Shown: positions 1-11,482 of the stretch, piece by piece | Numbering within the stretch: the first letter of the stretch is position 1 | Layout: each line of letters starts with the position of its first letter | NCBI GenBank assembly: GCA_047967505.1 | Contig: CM106538.1 | Reading direction: 5' to 3' (one strand) | Length of the DNA: 64,000 nucleotides | Origin: Dipteris shenzhenensis | Lineage: Eukaryota; Polypodiophyta; Polypodiopsida; Gleicheniales | Notes under the pieces: model-generated | Told to the model about the DNA's origin: nothing | The model's input: the letters and a program-made list of their open reading frames with translations, nothing else | The model's database searches: none | Translations under genes and position numbers: made by a program

Positions 1-61
1 GAGAGCACACCACAAATGACTAACTGTACACTAGAATTAGTTGAAAAAATAGAATATATAC

Positions 62-105
62 AAACCCTTTTAGGGTTAGGGTTAGGGGATCTAACCCTTT
101 CCTTT
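62..105. repeat. short telomere-like motif
   Basis: Two TTAGGG-type units follow an AACCCTTTTAGGGTT palindrome, and another CTAACCC lies just downstream. It is far too short to be a telomere and looks like a chance or relic interstitial motif. The 900 bases that follow are AT-rich and show nothing else recognisable. Confidence 0.3.
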
Positions 106-1099
106 ATAGCACTCTATAAGGTTAGTGCTATGCACATATGATCACGTGATGGTGCTATGCACACATGATCACATGATGTTGAGCATGAACTCTCAACAAA
201 TGGTTCTTGACATAGCTCAATAACTTCCTAACGTAGACTTTTACTTAGTGTTAAAGCCATCATCTTAAAGCCAAAATAGCCTAGGATTGATGCACTCTAT
301 AAAATAGCTTGGCTATGTTGCCCATGGGCACACATTAGGAGAAGTTTCAACTCAAAAGGTGTCAGTTTTTTAGTTTAGAAGAATTAATGATAGGGTACAC
401 CTATATGCATCGAATATTTGCCTTGTGTGATACTTTGGAACATACATGTGGCAAGCTCTACACATGTTCAAGTAGCTAGATAGCTTTTTAAAAAAATAAC
501 AACACTTTAAAAGTCCTTGGATCTTACCAAATTAAATCACATAAGAGTTCTTAATATAGAACTGATGTTATGGATATATATTTGCATATATTTTAGCACT
601 TCCATGCCTTCTTTTGGAACCCTCTCTTTCAAATGCATAAGGAGAGTTAGTTAACAACCCCAAAACAAAATGACTATTTTTGGATTTACATGGATATTAA
701 TTCTATGCCTTTTTTTGGCATGATTTCTTTTGAACTTATGGAATACTCACGTCACATCCTCATATAATTTAGGTTGCCTCTATATCTTAAACAATTCCTC
801 TCCTAATATCTTGATCCTCTCCTAGGCCTAAGTCTCAAAACTCCCTTTTTGAGTTTGACAATGGTCATGATCCCTTCAAGTAGTGAGCACCAATACACCC
901 CTGTCTATAGAGCATGGATTTGAACTTAGTTGTTACATGTATTGATTATAATTTTCTCTTGACTTTTCAAAATTTCATATCAATTGCAAATGTGTTATGG
1001 GTTCCCAATTTTCCACCAATGGCACCCATCTGGTGACCTACAAAGAAGATATATACAAAAGGTGGATCAAACTTTTGACATATGTGCAAGAAGGAGGTC

Positions 1100-2300
1100 G
1101 TTGACCAATGATAACATATATGAGGCACTTATTGGAGTTGGATGATGATACTATAAAAAAGATCCAAGAAGAGATAGAGTCGGGTGATATTGGATTCATC
1201 AATTCTAAACAAGATAAGTCAGTCACTGACATGTCTCAAAGGGCATTGGGAATGAAGCAAGACAAAGTATTTAAGAGGAGAGTGTTCACCTTGTGACACC
1301 CAATTCCATCATTTGGGGCCTGGGACAACCTTGCAAACTATTTTGACATTAGCCGAACTATTTATCAAAGCCTGCATGGATCTTGCAAGACATGGATTAA
1401 GGAAAAGCTCCAAGTTGGTAGAGGAACCCCTGACTTCCACTATCTCGAATCAAGTATGTTGAATGGATTATAGATCTCAAAAAAGATGGCAGAGCAGCCT
1501 TGCGTCAAAATCTTGTTTTCCATGGACAGACTAGTCTCTCTAGCGAATATGGAAATGGAAGGTGATTAATTCTGAATGCGGCACTTTAAGGATGGCCTTC
1601 CTCTGAGCATGTGCGTGCTTGACACTAGTTTACTAAATACATTCAGTGGACTAAAGATACATGTTAGAAGTTGATTAAAGGTGTGATGTGGACCACACTA
1701 TCTCCATCATAGTTTGTTTTTTAATCATTCTTGAGTATGATAGAGATGGTAAATCTAAAGGATTCCATTGTTGTTGAGTGTGTAATTTGGATTCAAAGGT
1801 TTGTCTATGTCATTCACATGGAAGATAATGTGCTAATGGGTTTGATGGAGACATTTGGTATTTTGACATGCTTGAGATCAGATGGTAGGTTTATTAAATT
1901 TGATCACATCGTGGAATCACCAAGCTCTATATTATACTTGAGGGTAACATTTTTCTCAATAGTGAGAATGAAGAGATAACAGGGTATCCATAGGAGGCTA
2001 TTAAAAGTTGCATCATAAAAGAAAGTATACTGTGTTTTGTAAGGAGGAACAATATGTTTTTGACTTCTTCACCAAAGGAGTTGTTGCAATGCATGCATTA
2101 TCCACTCAAAGAAGAGTGGTCTCTTTGCTGTTACAAATACACAAGCCATGGATGTTGAGTCCCTTTATTTTGATCTCGTAACAAATGATCCATTATCAAG
2201 TTCTAGTCTGGCATCAAGAAGCCACTTCGAATATATCTTGATTCGCCATTACCTAATGATGATGATGGTGAGTCCTTGAAACTTTTGCCTCATATGAACT
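1100..2300. other. unassigned AT-rich region with short open frames
   Basis: Short frames occur at 1108-1296 and 1731-1979 on the plus strand. The first encodes an acidic/basic mixed peptide (LELDDDTIKKIQEEIESGD). No family was recognised, frames are closed on both sides, and no splice-consistent chain was seen. It may be an old transposon or pseudogene remnant. Confidence 0.2.
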
Positions 2301-2569
2301 GCCCATAAACTTGCTAGTATTTTGCTTCTTACATCACTAGCAGATTTGTTAAGGGATTCATAGCATGTTATTTCTTGTTTTATGACTGAAGCAACCATTT
2401 CAATAATATAACATTGCCATTTTTATGATGAATTCTTGGTTTTGTATGATTTGATTTAATTTGATGTATTGTAATATTTGTTCTTTTAAAGAGTGCTTTC
2501 TTCAGATCCATTGGAATTTGGAGATTGGCGTTGATGCCATTCTCCTAATGAGGTTATAAAGAAATTCTC

Positions 2570-3420
2570 CACAACATCCGAAGGGGGATGATGTCATTAC
2601 TATTCCCTAAAAGAAGAATGGTACTAGTGCCATTTCCTCACCACTTTGTTTGAGGTTGTTGAAAATGGATCTAGTGCCATTCTCTTCATTTCCTAAAAGT
2701 TTTAGAATCTTTGCAATGGATTTTTATTGTGTTTAAAGTGCTCCATTGAGAACCCTCATGATGTGGAGAATGGCATTAGTGCCATGGATAAATGTACAAG
2801 TGTAGTTCTCTCCATAAGGTGAGAGAGAATAGCACTTTGTGTAGTTCTTTATGGCACAACTATCATTCTCGACTACATCATAGGGAGAATGGCACTAGTA
2901 CCATTCTCCACAACCACATAGGAAGAATGGCACTATTTCCATTCTCCATAACCTTAGAGGGAGAATGCCACTACTATATTGTAAATATAATGAATGAATT
3001 TGTTAAAATTACACTACACAGGAATCATTGATCATGGAAGGAGACCCATGCAATGTGTTATGCATATCCATTGGTTATCATTTCCATAATTGGGCATGCA
3101 CATTTTCTTACTACGCGGCATGCATGAGTGTTACAAGGTTGGCATTGGGATGCTTCTATCCTATGTGTATGTCCTTGATGAATATGAAAATTTACATGGA
3201 ATTTTATCCCTTTAAGGTCTATGCAAAGTTTCATAGCCATTAAATATCATTTGCATATGGTTAGGCATGCATATCATTCTCAACTACATCATAGGGAGAA
3301 TGGCACTAGTACCATTCTCCACAACCACATAGGACACTAGTACCATTCTCCACAACCACATAGGAAGAATGGCACTATTTCCATTATCCATAACCTTAGA
3401 AGGAGAATGTTACTAATATA
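2570..3420. repeat. hairpin-forming GGAGAATGG...CCATTCTCC microrepeat
   Basis: The motif GAGAATGGCACTAGTACCATTCTC and variants recur at about 2600, 2645, 2770, 2885, 2930, 2960, 3293, 3335 and 3367. GAGAATGG and CCATTCTC are exact reverse complements around a near-palindromic CACTAGTA core, so each unit can form a short hairpin. Spacing is irregular, about 40 bases where units are adjacent. No protein is encoded. Confidence 0.7.
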
Positions 3421-3720
3421 TTATAAATATAATGAATGAATTTGTTGAAATTACACTACACAGGAATCATTGATGCATGGAAGGAGATCCATGCAATGTG
3501 TTATGCATATCTATTGGTTATCATTTCCATAATTGGGCATGCATATTTCCTTGTTTCTCACTACGTGGCATGCATGAGTGTCACAAGATTGGCATTGGGA
3601 TTCTTCTATCCTATGTGTCTGTAAGGCCTTGATGAATATAAAAATTTACATGGAATTTTATCCCTTTAAGGTCTATGCAAAGTTTTATAGCCATCAGATA
3701 TCATTTGCATGGTTAGGCAT
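2861..3720. repeat. tandem segmental duplication of ~410-440 bp
   Basis: The segment beginning TATCATTCTC at 2861 is repeated from 3272, through the hairpin microrepeats and into the satellite unit that follows. The offset changes from 411 to 442 bases within the copy. The change is accounted for by an extra ~31-base repeat of ACACTAGTACCATTCTCC plus its flank near 3323-3355. Confidence 0.75.
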
Positions 3721-4221
3721 GCATATTTTCTTATTTCTCACCACGTGTCATGCATGAGTGTCAAAAAATATGCATCAAGATGGTTCTATTGTATCTGTGT
3801 GTCTTGAATAGGTATGAAAATTTTAAAGAGGCTTAGGACCATGAAAGGTATCATATCCATTAAATACGATTCATGGTGGGCATGCATATTTTCTCACCAT
3901 GCGTCATGCATGAGTGTTAAAGAATACGCATTAGGGTGCTTCTATCCTATGTGCCTATATTTGACAGGTATAATGCTTTTCATAGGACTTAATATTGCCC
4001 ACATTAAGGCCTGTTCAAATTATTATATCCATCAGATATCATCTTCATGCTTGCATATTTATTTTTTCATGTTTCTCAATTCATGTCATGCATGAGTGTC
4101 AAAAAATATGCATCGACATGCTTCTATCCTATGTGCGTATCTCAAATGGGTATGAAACTTTGGAAGAGACTTAATATTGCCTAATTTGAGGCCCATGCAA
4201 GGTATCATACCCTATTGATGG
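3040..4221. repeat. ~180-bp satellite, subfamily A, block 1
   Basis: Diverged tandem units share a landmark of the form TGCATGAGTGTCAAAAAATATGCAT. It occurs at about 3120, 3570, 3751, 3907 and 4088, with spacings of 181 bases where the array is undisturbed. Each unit also carries GGGCATGCATATTTTC and TTTCTCACCACG. The block ends at 4221, where the 446-bp repeat begins. Short frames inside are repeat artefacts. Confidence 0.8.
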
Positions 4222-4667
4222 ACCAGTTCACTCACCCACGACCAACTTAAAGGTATTTGATGCTTGGTGCTACCGAACCCTATGCAGTGCTCAGTGAAGA
4301 TGCTTGCTCTTGCAATCCGTTAGTGCAGCTTGCTTGGGTGAAAGAATAGATGCCAACATTAAACACTCAAAGCTAGGGGAAAGTTTTTGAAGGGAAAAAC
4401 CATATGATGATGGGAGAGCCTAGTTCACATTACTTAGGAAAAGCAATACTGAATGCACAACACCATAGATGAATAGACAAGGAAATAAACTTGTACTGAT
4501 ATAAACTCTTTACAACCAAGATGCCTTGGCTTTCAATGAACAATCAATAACAGCTTCCTAAGTTATGTTGTGTCAGCAAGGGGTTAAGGGAGAATGGCTC
4601 AAGGATAGACAAACCTCGCAAAGTTGAGGCATGCAAGGGAAGTCTGATGGCACTAGCCGGAGGCTCC
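4222..4667. repeat. 446-bp direct repeat, copy 1 (probable LTR, minus orientation)
   Basis: This segment is nearly identical to 9112-9557 over 446 bases, with only scattered substitutions. Copy 1 starts exactly where satellite A is interrupted, which suggests it is the end of an inserted element. The two copies enclose RNase H and integrase remnants on the minus strand, the layout of an LTR element. Against a clean LTR pair, I see no TG...CA ends, no tRNA primer site beside 9112, no polypurine tract beside 4667 and no matching target-site duplication. Confidence 0.6.
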
Positions 4668-5999
4668 ACTATTCCGCTAGTTTTCTACTCATACTATCAC
4701 CACTATTGCTCAATGGGTGTTTACTATTTCTTCTTAGTGTCTCCATCTGTCCTTTTAGTAGAATCTTCATCTACCAATAGCTCCTCTGAGGTATCACCCT
4801 TAGCTACCCCCTTAGATGAATTTTTTAGTGCCAGTTGGATGCCCTCATCATCGTTCCCCTCTAGAAGCTGTTCATTCTCCTCATTACCTTGACTAACATG
4901 ATAATTTTGCTCCTTCGCGCCCTATTCTCCCAAGCACTATTCATCATCTTTTGCTCTTGATGGGCCCACTCTAGGTGCTAGAATTATATGTGGCCACTGT
5001 GCCTGGCCAGTCATCGTAATGTAGCATGCAGAGGTGGGGACTGAGCTTGCACTGGGTCTGTTCCTTGATAACTGCCATTGATTGGGACTTGAATGACTTC
5101 TCAAAAGTTGTGAATACTATAGTCACTGCAAGTTCATTCTCTAGAGCTGCCACCAATCGAGCTACATACTACTGTGTAACATAACCCATGCTTTTCTTTA
5201 GGCTAATGAACTTAGATAGAAACCTGGATATTGTCCTTAGTTCCTCATTGAATGCCTTACTAAATTAGGTAGCCCTATAAGCTTGAATAGCTATCCTCAT
5301 TATGGTAAGCATTCCACCATTAAGAAGAGGCTAGCTGTCCTGGATTTGGGTGTGCCTTGAATCAAAACACCTCCTCTAGCAATGTTGTTTTCGGACGAAC
5401 ATGGAAATTGTCAACAATGATGCTATGGTCCACAACATCCTAAGAATCTAGTATTTATTCTACCAAAGCTTCATCCCATGCCTGCTTCCATGGTAGATAG
5501 GAAAACTTAGGTAGGAGTTTCTTACTTCTCAAAATTCTCCTGATAATCTTGTTGGCTAAAATCTTCAATGGGATGTGGAGGCAACACGTGCTTGCACCTC
5601 TTCTGGTGGTCTATGCGGTCTCTATGCTCCTCCATGGTAGCAAACAATACAAGAGGATGATTGAAGGTGAGGATGATGGAAAAGAGTAGAAAATAAAGGA
5701 AACTATTTGGCATAATAGAAGCAAAAGGGCTATTGTAAGGGACAGAGACAAGAAGACTGTAAGAAATTACAATAGCAAATGACGAAGACCCAAAACCAAA
5801 TGTATCCAAATGGGGTCTAAAATTGGGCGACCCATCACTTGAATGGCTACATGATTAAAGTGGAGTACCCCTTTCTTGGATATGATTATCTTGAATTAAG
5901 GCCCCCATAACGTTCAAACTACCATGTGTTGGCATGCAGTGTATCTCTTCCACTATCACTAAATAGCTAACCAGCACCGTGTTGGCATAAAATTCACCG
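4668..5999. other. unassigned internal retroelement DNA
   Basis: This stretch lies between the left 446-bp repeat and the integrase tail. Short minus-strand frames (4971-5156, 5522-5809) do not match a family I recognise. By position it should be the untranslated 3' part of the decayed minus-strand Ty3/gypsy element. Confidence 0.3.
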
Positions 6000-6172
6000 A
6001 GGCATTATTAATTGAGTAACTTGCATCTAAGTTTTTCATGATCAAGGAACCCACTACTCGGTAGGGCTTCACTTTACTCCCATTATACAACTCGGGGAAT
6101 ACATTCCCTTGTAGATGTTCGAATTGTATTGTCCCATTGGAAAAAACTTCAGTTAGCCGATAGGGATCGTTC
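6000..6172 (-). pseudogene. Ty3/gypsy integrase C-terminal tail, remnant
   Basis: Read on the minus strand, this stretch gives EVFSNGTIQFEHLQGNVFPELYNGSKVKPYR-like sequence. That is the familiar post-integrase segment of plant Ty3/gypsy polyproteins, in which a short beta-rich module ends in VYNGSKLKPYR-type sequence. It lies downstream, in minus-strand order, of the integrase core at 6442-6760, as expected. It has no start codon and its frame is not continuous with the core. The identification rests on recognising the motif order. Confidence 0.7.
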
Positions 6173-6441
6173 CAACCAAGTTTGAATTTTTTTTAAAGGG
6201 GTCCTAGCATGGCATTATATAATATATTGTATGAGCATACCCTTCTTCAAATGGTTAGGCACAATATGTCTATCATGCCATTCCTTTCTCTTGCATTATA
6301 TCACCTACTGTGACAAGGTTGCTGAAAGGCGTAATTCATCTAGGTGGCTTAGCTGTTGCAATCGCCCATTGATTGAATATGATTCATCCAAGTGATGCTC
6401 AGTAGTGATACAAGGACTAGGGATAATAAATTTTAAGGGGA

Positions 6442-6760
6442 CTATTTCTTCCAAGACAAAGGCCATACTGAAAGGAGTAAATTTATAGTGACTTCATAAG
6501 CAGTTCGGTATGCCCAATGTGCGGAATGTAGTTTAGTATCCCAATAATTGTTAGATGATTGCATTGTTTTTGTGAGAATAAGCTTGAGGGTCTTGTTCAT
6601 TAACTCAGATTCACCATTTCCACAAGGATAATAAGTGGTTGAAATTGTATCCATGATTTTGAATTTAGTCTTGAGCGACTACACAACGTCATTGAGAAAA
6701 TGTGAACCCTGACCACTAACAAGCTGTATAGGACATCCATATCTGCAAATGATAATTTCA
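6442..6760 (-). pseudogene. Ty3/gypsy integrase core, broken
   Basis: The minus strand encodes VSGQGSHFLNDVV, a stop, SLKTKFKIMDTISTTYYP, then CGNGESELMNKTLKLIL and WAYRTAYEVT. These match the retroviral-type integrase core, normally SDRGSHF...YHPQGNGQAE.N.TLK..L...WAYRT. The core normally joins element cDNA to chromosomal DNA in the nucleus. The second catalytic Asp (the D of SD[RQ]G) is Gly here, and an in-frame stop follows, so the protein is dead. The Glu of the NGESE region is still visible. Confidence 0.85.
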
Positions 6761-7243
6761 AAGATAAACTTGGAAGTGTTCCAAGTTGAGTTATCTCAAA
6801 GTGCCTTAGCTTCAGCCCTCTTAGTACCATATCCAATAGACACAATAATGTATTTGTTCTATGTGAACCTGGTAGGTTTCAAGGGGCCAACAAAATCCAA
6901 TCCCTATCTTTAAAAAGCTTCCCCAAGGAAAGTAGGTTGCAATGGTATAGAATGATTTGGCAATAACTGTCTAGTGCACTAGTGGCAAACATCACAATGC
7001 ATATCCTTATTTTGAGCATCCTTAAACAAGGTTTCCCATCATAATCCTATCTACAATACTTTTCTTTCAGTTAGCTCTCCTTGAAAATGTCCTCCTGAAA
7101 GACCCAAATAATCTTCCTATAAAATGATTGCTCACTTGTGTGGCATAACTCAATGATGAAGAACACCTTTGGCACACTAACAATAGAGTTTAAAATGTAC
7201 TTTCATGCCTTCAAGGCTAATTGTCTATGCTTGTCATGAGGCA

Positions 7244-7690
7244 TTATCTCAGGAAATGTACCCTTACACAAAATAATGCCATAGCATATTCATGCTCACA
7301 ATAGTCAACTACAAAGAGTTCAACATTTAGAAGTTTAGTAGCAACACCTTGAGTATCTTTCAGGGTAGGTAGTCTAGACAAATAGTCAGCTCCATGAGTT
7401 TTCTTGCATTTATGTATAATTTTAAAATTGAACACTTGAAGAAGAAGCATCGAATGCAGAAGGCACCCTTGAATAATAGTCTTGTTGATCAAATAAAGCA
7501 ATGCCTGATGCATCATCCACATATAACAAAAAAGGATTGCCAAGTAAATAGTGTCTTAGTTTTTGCACACTGAATATTATACCCAAAGCTTCTCTCTTAG
7601 TGGTACTATAGGTGGACTCAGTGGGCATCAATAAGTAATTGGCAATTTCTTCGCCAATATGGTTCCTTGAATGCTTGGAGTGCCCAAGGG
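7244..7690 (-). pseudogene. Ty3/gypsy RNase H domain, frameshifted
   Basis: Two minus-strand frames together give the end of a retrotransposon RNase H. The frame at 7422-7631 has YSTTKREALGIIFSVQKLRHYLLGNPF, and 7244-7543 has LLYLINK...MLLLQVFNFKIIHK followed by GADYLSRLPTL. The normal family pattern is YSTTEREALA...FRHYLLG...ALLYL...ADYLSRL. A frameshift near 7510 separates the halves. RNase H removes the RNA strand after reverse transcription. Upstream, to 7843, are weaker remnants of the RT connection, and no intact RT (YxDD) was found. Confidence 0.85.
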
Positions 7691-7944
7691 ATGGAAAAGT
7701 CCCATTATAGAGCTCAAGGTGCTTATTTCAAGAGTACGTGACATAAATGGGTGATTAATGGAAGTAATGCTCTTCATGAGATGTTCGAGTGGTTCTATCG
7801 TGGTATAGTTCGGTCCTCCTGTGCAAGGAATAAAGCTTTGCAAACGGAGTTAGCCCAAGCAGTTCGTCAACTCAAATGAGTAAAAGAAGGCATTCATGGA
7901 TATCTTCGCAAGCTTGCAGAAAACATATCCCACACCGTCTTAGG

Positions 7945-8200
7945 AGATAGTAATATTTTTTGTAATCCTCTCTTCCTCTTCATATCCACTGACTGCCAAA
8001 GTGTACTTGGACAGATCTATAATTTCATCAAAGGCTGTATACAACACAGGCCTTCATAAAATTATAAATCTCATGTACACTTAGGAGATAGTAATCCTCT
8101 TTGTTATCCTCTCTTCCTCTTCATCTTGTCCCCTTTATTGTTGAACTGTACTTGGAAACATCTATAATTTCATCAAAGGCTAGCACACAACACAAGTAAT
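7945..8200. repeat. ~135-bp tandem duplication
   Basis: The string GATAGTAAT...ATCCTCTCTTCCTCTTCAT followed by ACTGTACTTGGA and ATAATTTCATCAAAGGCT occurs twice, starting near 7951 and 8086. The copies are moderately diverged. The flanking DNA to 9111 holds no recognisable gene. Confidence 0.6.
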
Positions 8201-9111
8201 TTTCTGTTGTGGCTAGATTGGGCGTTTCTTTTCATGTGCCATCAGAGTAGATTAGTTTATCCATAGAGGATAAAAATCAAAAGCAGCTAATCAAAGCCAT
8301 GTCTAAAAATTCCTAACTAGTTCCTACTGGGAGTCAGTCCCTATGCTCACATGCAGTTTCATATAATCACATTTCCTAAAGCCCGACCATCTTCAAATCA
8401 ATGAGCAGATTTTAGAGTGTTCAGAGGTATTGGCAAATTGTTCAATAGGCAAATTGCACATCATTTCCTTTTGCACTCACATGCCTTCATTGTAAAGCCC
8501 TTATAAGCTATTATTTTGGCATTTGAGCACATTATTTGAGCCTTGTAAAGCTTCTCGACTATTCTCGACATCATTTGCCACGTAAGCCTTGTAACAGATT
8601 GGAATATATTGCAATTCTATCTTCAATGTGCTCATATTGCACTTGATTTAGACAGTGTTTTTCACAAGCACTTTGAGTACTATTTTGCATCATGTCTACT
8701 ACTAGCAACCTCAATTTGGAGGCATCTACAAAGTTAAGACAAAGCACACTATCATACACATAGTTATTCATGCAATCATCTATCGATCAACCAAGTAAGG
8801 GCTTTTGTTCTCCAATCACAAAATCCAAAATAGTTCAAGGATGTTTTCAAAGAAACAATTAAAATACAACACAAGCAAGATTAAAAGAATTAGCTCACTT
8901 CACTTCGAGCAACAAGCAAGTGAGGTATAATACTTGAGAGACGAGAAGTCCGGTATAAGACTTGTGAGAAGAGATCCTCAAACTCAAAAAAATGCAAGAA
9001 AATGACACCAAACCCTATTAGTGATGCGCATCATATATAGGAATAAGTAACAAAGTGTCAACAGTAGCACATAAATGAAAAGAAAAGATCAATCAACAAA
9101 GTCAAATATGA

Positions 9112-9557
9112 ACCGGTTCACTCACCCACGACCAACTTAAAGGTATTTGATGCTTGGTGCTACCGAACCGTATGCAGTGCTCTGTGAAGATGCTTGCTCT
9201 TGCAATCCGCTAGTGCAACTTGCTCGGGTGAAAGATTAGATGCCAACATTAAACACTCAAAGCTAGGGGAAAGTTTTTGAAGGGAAAAACCATATGATGA
9301 TGGGAGAGCCTAGTTCACATTACTTAGGAAAAGCAATATTGAATGCACAACACCATAGATGGATAGACAAGGAAATAAACTTGTACTGATATAAACTCTT
9401 TACAACCAAGATGCCTTGGCTTTCAATGAACAATCAATAATAGCTTCCTAAGTTATATTGCCTCAGTAAGGGGTTAAGGGAGAATGGCTCAAGGATAGAC
9501 AAACCTCGCAAAGTTGAGGCATGCAAGGGAAATCTGATGGCACTAGCCGGAGGCTCC
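9112..9557. repeat. 446-bp direct repeat, copy 2
   Basis: This is the partner of 4222-4667. Gag-like sequence of the same orientation lies beyond it (9883-10850), so copy 2 sits inside the chain gag to RNase H to integrase rather than at the outer end. Either two elements are nested here, or an LTR has recombined into an older element. Confidence 0.65.
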
Positions 9558-9882
9558 TAATTGTGTCAATGTAACATGTTGTGCTTGGCTTCTTCATCTC
9601 CTTTGATAACCAACCTTCATTTGTGATGCTTGCCACCATTCCTCGACCCAACATCCAAAAAAATATTGTAGCATTTGCAACCTCAATCTCCAATCTGGAG
9701 AAACTGTGCTTTGCAATCCTTATTCAAGTCATTCCACGTGTACTATTCGGATCCTAGAGATCAAGCTGATCGTCTCTATGATGAAATGAATGAGCTCAAC
9801 ATTGCACTCTTCAATAAAGAGCCAAGAGTCATGCTCTAATGGAAATGTTAAACATCCAGCGGCCTATCAGAAACATCAAACT

Positions 9883-10482
9883 CTAGTAGTCCAGAGCCAG
9901 TGATGAATAACATGTGGCAATATTTCCTAAGCCCTTCTCCTCCAAGCTGCCAATCAGACAATCAAAATGTAGATGATTTTCTCCACAACAAAAACACTTG
10001 ATTTGGGATGTATCTATTTTGTCTTTACCATTCTTACCTTTGTCCTTCTGCTTAGGATGTGGTGGCTTACCATCCTGCTTAGGATGTGGTGGCTCACCAT
10101 TCGAGGGCCAAACATCATTTGTCACTTACTCTTGTTGATTTTTACCATTGAACCAACATTCTGAGTCATCATGCCCAAACTTGGTACATGTATTACAATA
10201 CTTGGTTTTGCATTCTTCTTCCAAGTTTCCACCATTAGAATACTTATTAAACCATTTCTCATTATTACCCGATTTTCCTCCAATGCTCAATTTCTTTAAG
10301 GCCTTCTTTAGCTCGGTCTTGAGCTTATCTTTCTTTGCTAGCATCTCCTTGATGTTGATATCAGCATCTTTCTTCTTTGCCTTGCTCTTTATGCCCTCAC
10401 TCTTTTCTAGAGAAATAACTCGATTTAGCAACTCTTCATAAGACTTATTATCTCCAACTTTTGCAGGTCTACCTGAGTGCAC
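9883..10482 (-). pseudogene. retrotransposon gag with two zinc knuckles, one in-frame stop
   Basis: One minus-strand frame runs about 200 codons, broken by a single TAA at 10126-10128. The N-terminal part is Lys-rich and probably coiled (LLNRVISLEKSEGIK). A perfect CX2CX4HX4C knuckle, CNTCTKFGHDDSEC, lies just before the stop. After the stop comes a second, imperfect knuckle, CFCCGENHLHFDC, with one residue fewer between Cys and His. Gag packages element RNA in a cytoplasmic particle. The frame starts from a decayed upstream gag region. There is no proof that it belonged to the same element as the integrase at 6.4 kb. Confidence 0.7.
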
Positions 10483-10559
10483 CTTGTGATCAGCCAGGCT
10501 TGTATATACTTATATTTGGTATAGTACTTAAGTGATTGATAAGAGCTCACATCCTAAGC

Positions 10560-10860
10560 TTAAAGTCTAGGATGGACCCTCCTTTTTTTTAATTTTATCT
10601 CACTTAGATTTTTGTGAACATCTTCTTTATTAATCTCCTGTCTAAACTTCTGTAATGCTTTAGACATCATATGCCAAAGAGGAAAATATCCAATTGGAAA
10701 CTAGTTGAATCATCTCTAAGCATTTTTTACTAGAGTCAATGGGAAATAGTCCATGTATTCCTCATCTGCCATGGCACCATTGATGAGCTCGCAAGAAACT
10801 CTACAAATGGCTATATGGGTCTTCATCATCAGTACCTTTGAAGTTTTGAAATTTTACCTT
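10560..10860 (-). pseudogene. gag matrix/capsid remnant
   Basis: Translated on the minus strand, the DNA gives FKGTDDEDPYSHL, then FLRAHQW and LFPIDS separated by stops. This resembles the conserved start of plant Ty3/gypsy Gag (FxGxxxEDPxxHLxxF...LFPxSL). It lies directly upstream of the zinc-knuckle frame at 9883-10482 and is probably the same gag. At least three stops or frameshifts interrupt it. Confidence 0.5.
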
Positions 10861-10869
10861 AATGTTGGT

Positions 10870-11482
10870 GCTAGACTGAGACTTCTCTGCTCATTCCAGA
10901 GCCAGTTCCATTCTACTTGCTCCATACCCAAGGTAGATATGTCTTCCCCTTAGAAAGATAGAGTCATTGGTATGAGGTCATTTTCGTCCAACTGACAACT
11001 GATTGGTTATACTATCCTCAAACCTAAGGGGTGCAAATCATTGTATGTCTATAGGCCAAGTAAAATTTCTGTCCATTGTGAGGGCAACTCAAGAAAATTG
11101 CCTAAGCTATGCCCCATTCACTTTCTTAGGTATTTGGTGGCAAGAACCCTTAGTAATAGCTTCCTAACCTAGCAAGCTCATGTGAGAGGAAGAGTGCTCA
11201 TCACAACACACTGCTCTATATCCCTATTATTACAAATCCTTTTTTTGCTAACTAAGTAAATCTCCTTCTAAAAGATATAATGCTCGTTGTACCACACTGC
11301 TACTTGCTATTAGTTGGCTGCCTACAATCATCTGTGCCTCTAATTGTGAGTGGTCCTCAGTCCAAAAAGTTCCACTGCTTCCACTTCCCCCAAGCAAGGT
11401 AGCACTTGGTAGTCTAGAACCACACTCATGTGGTGGCCTTAACTTGCACTATTATTTGCCCTAACTTGAGGGCCAAAATACC
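10870..11482. other. unassigned right end of the inserted retroelement block
   Basis: No gene or second 446-bp repeat copy is visible here. The block stops at about 11482, where satellite A resumes in nearly the register at which it broke off at 4221. Confidence 0.35.

Noticed and set aside
62-105. Telomere or interstitial telomeric array
   Set aside because: Only two or three units, mostly TTAGGG and not the usual plant TTTAGGG.
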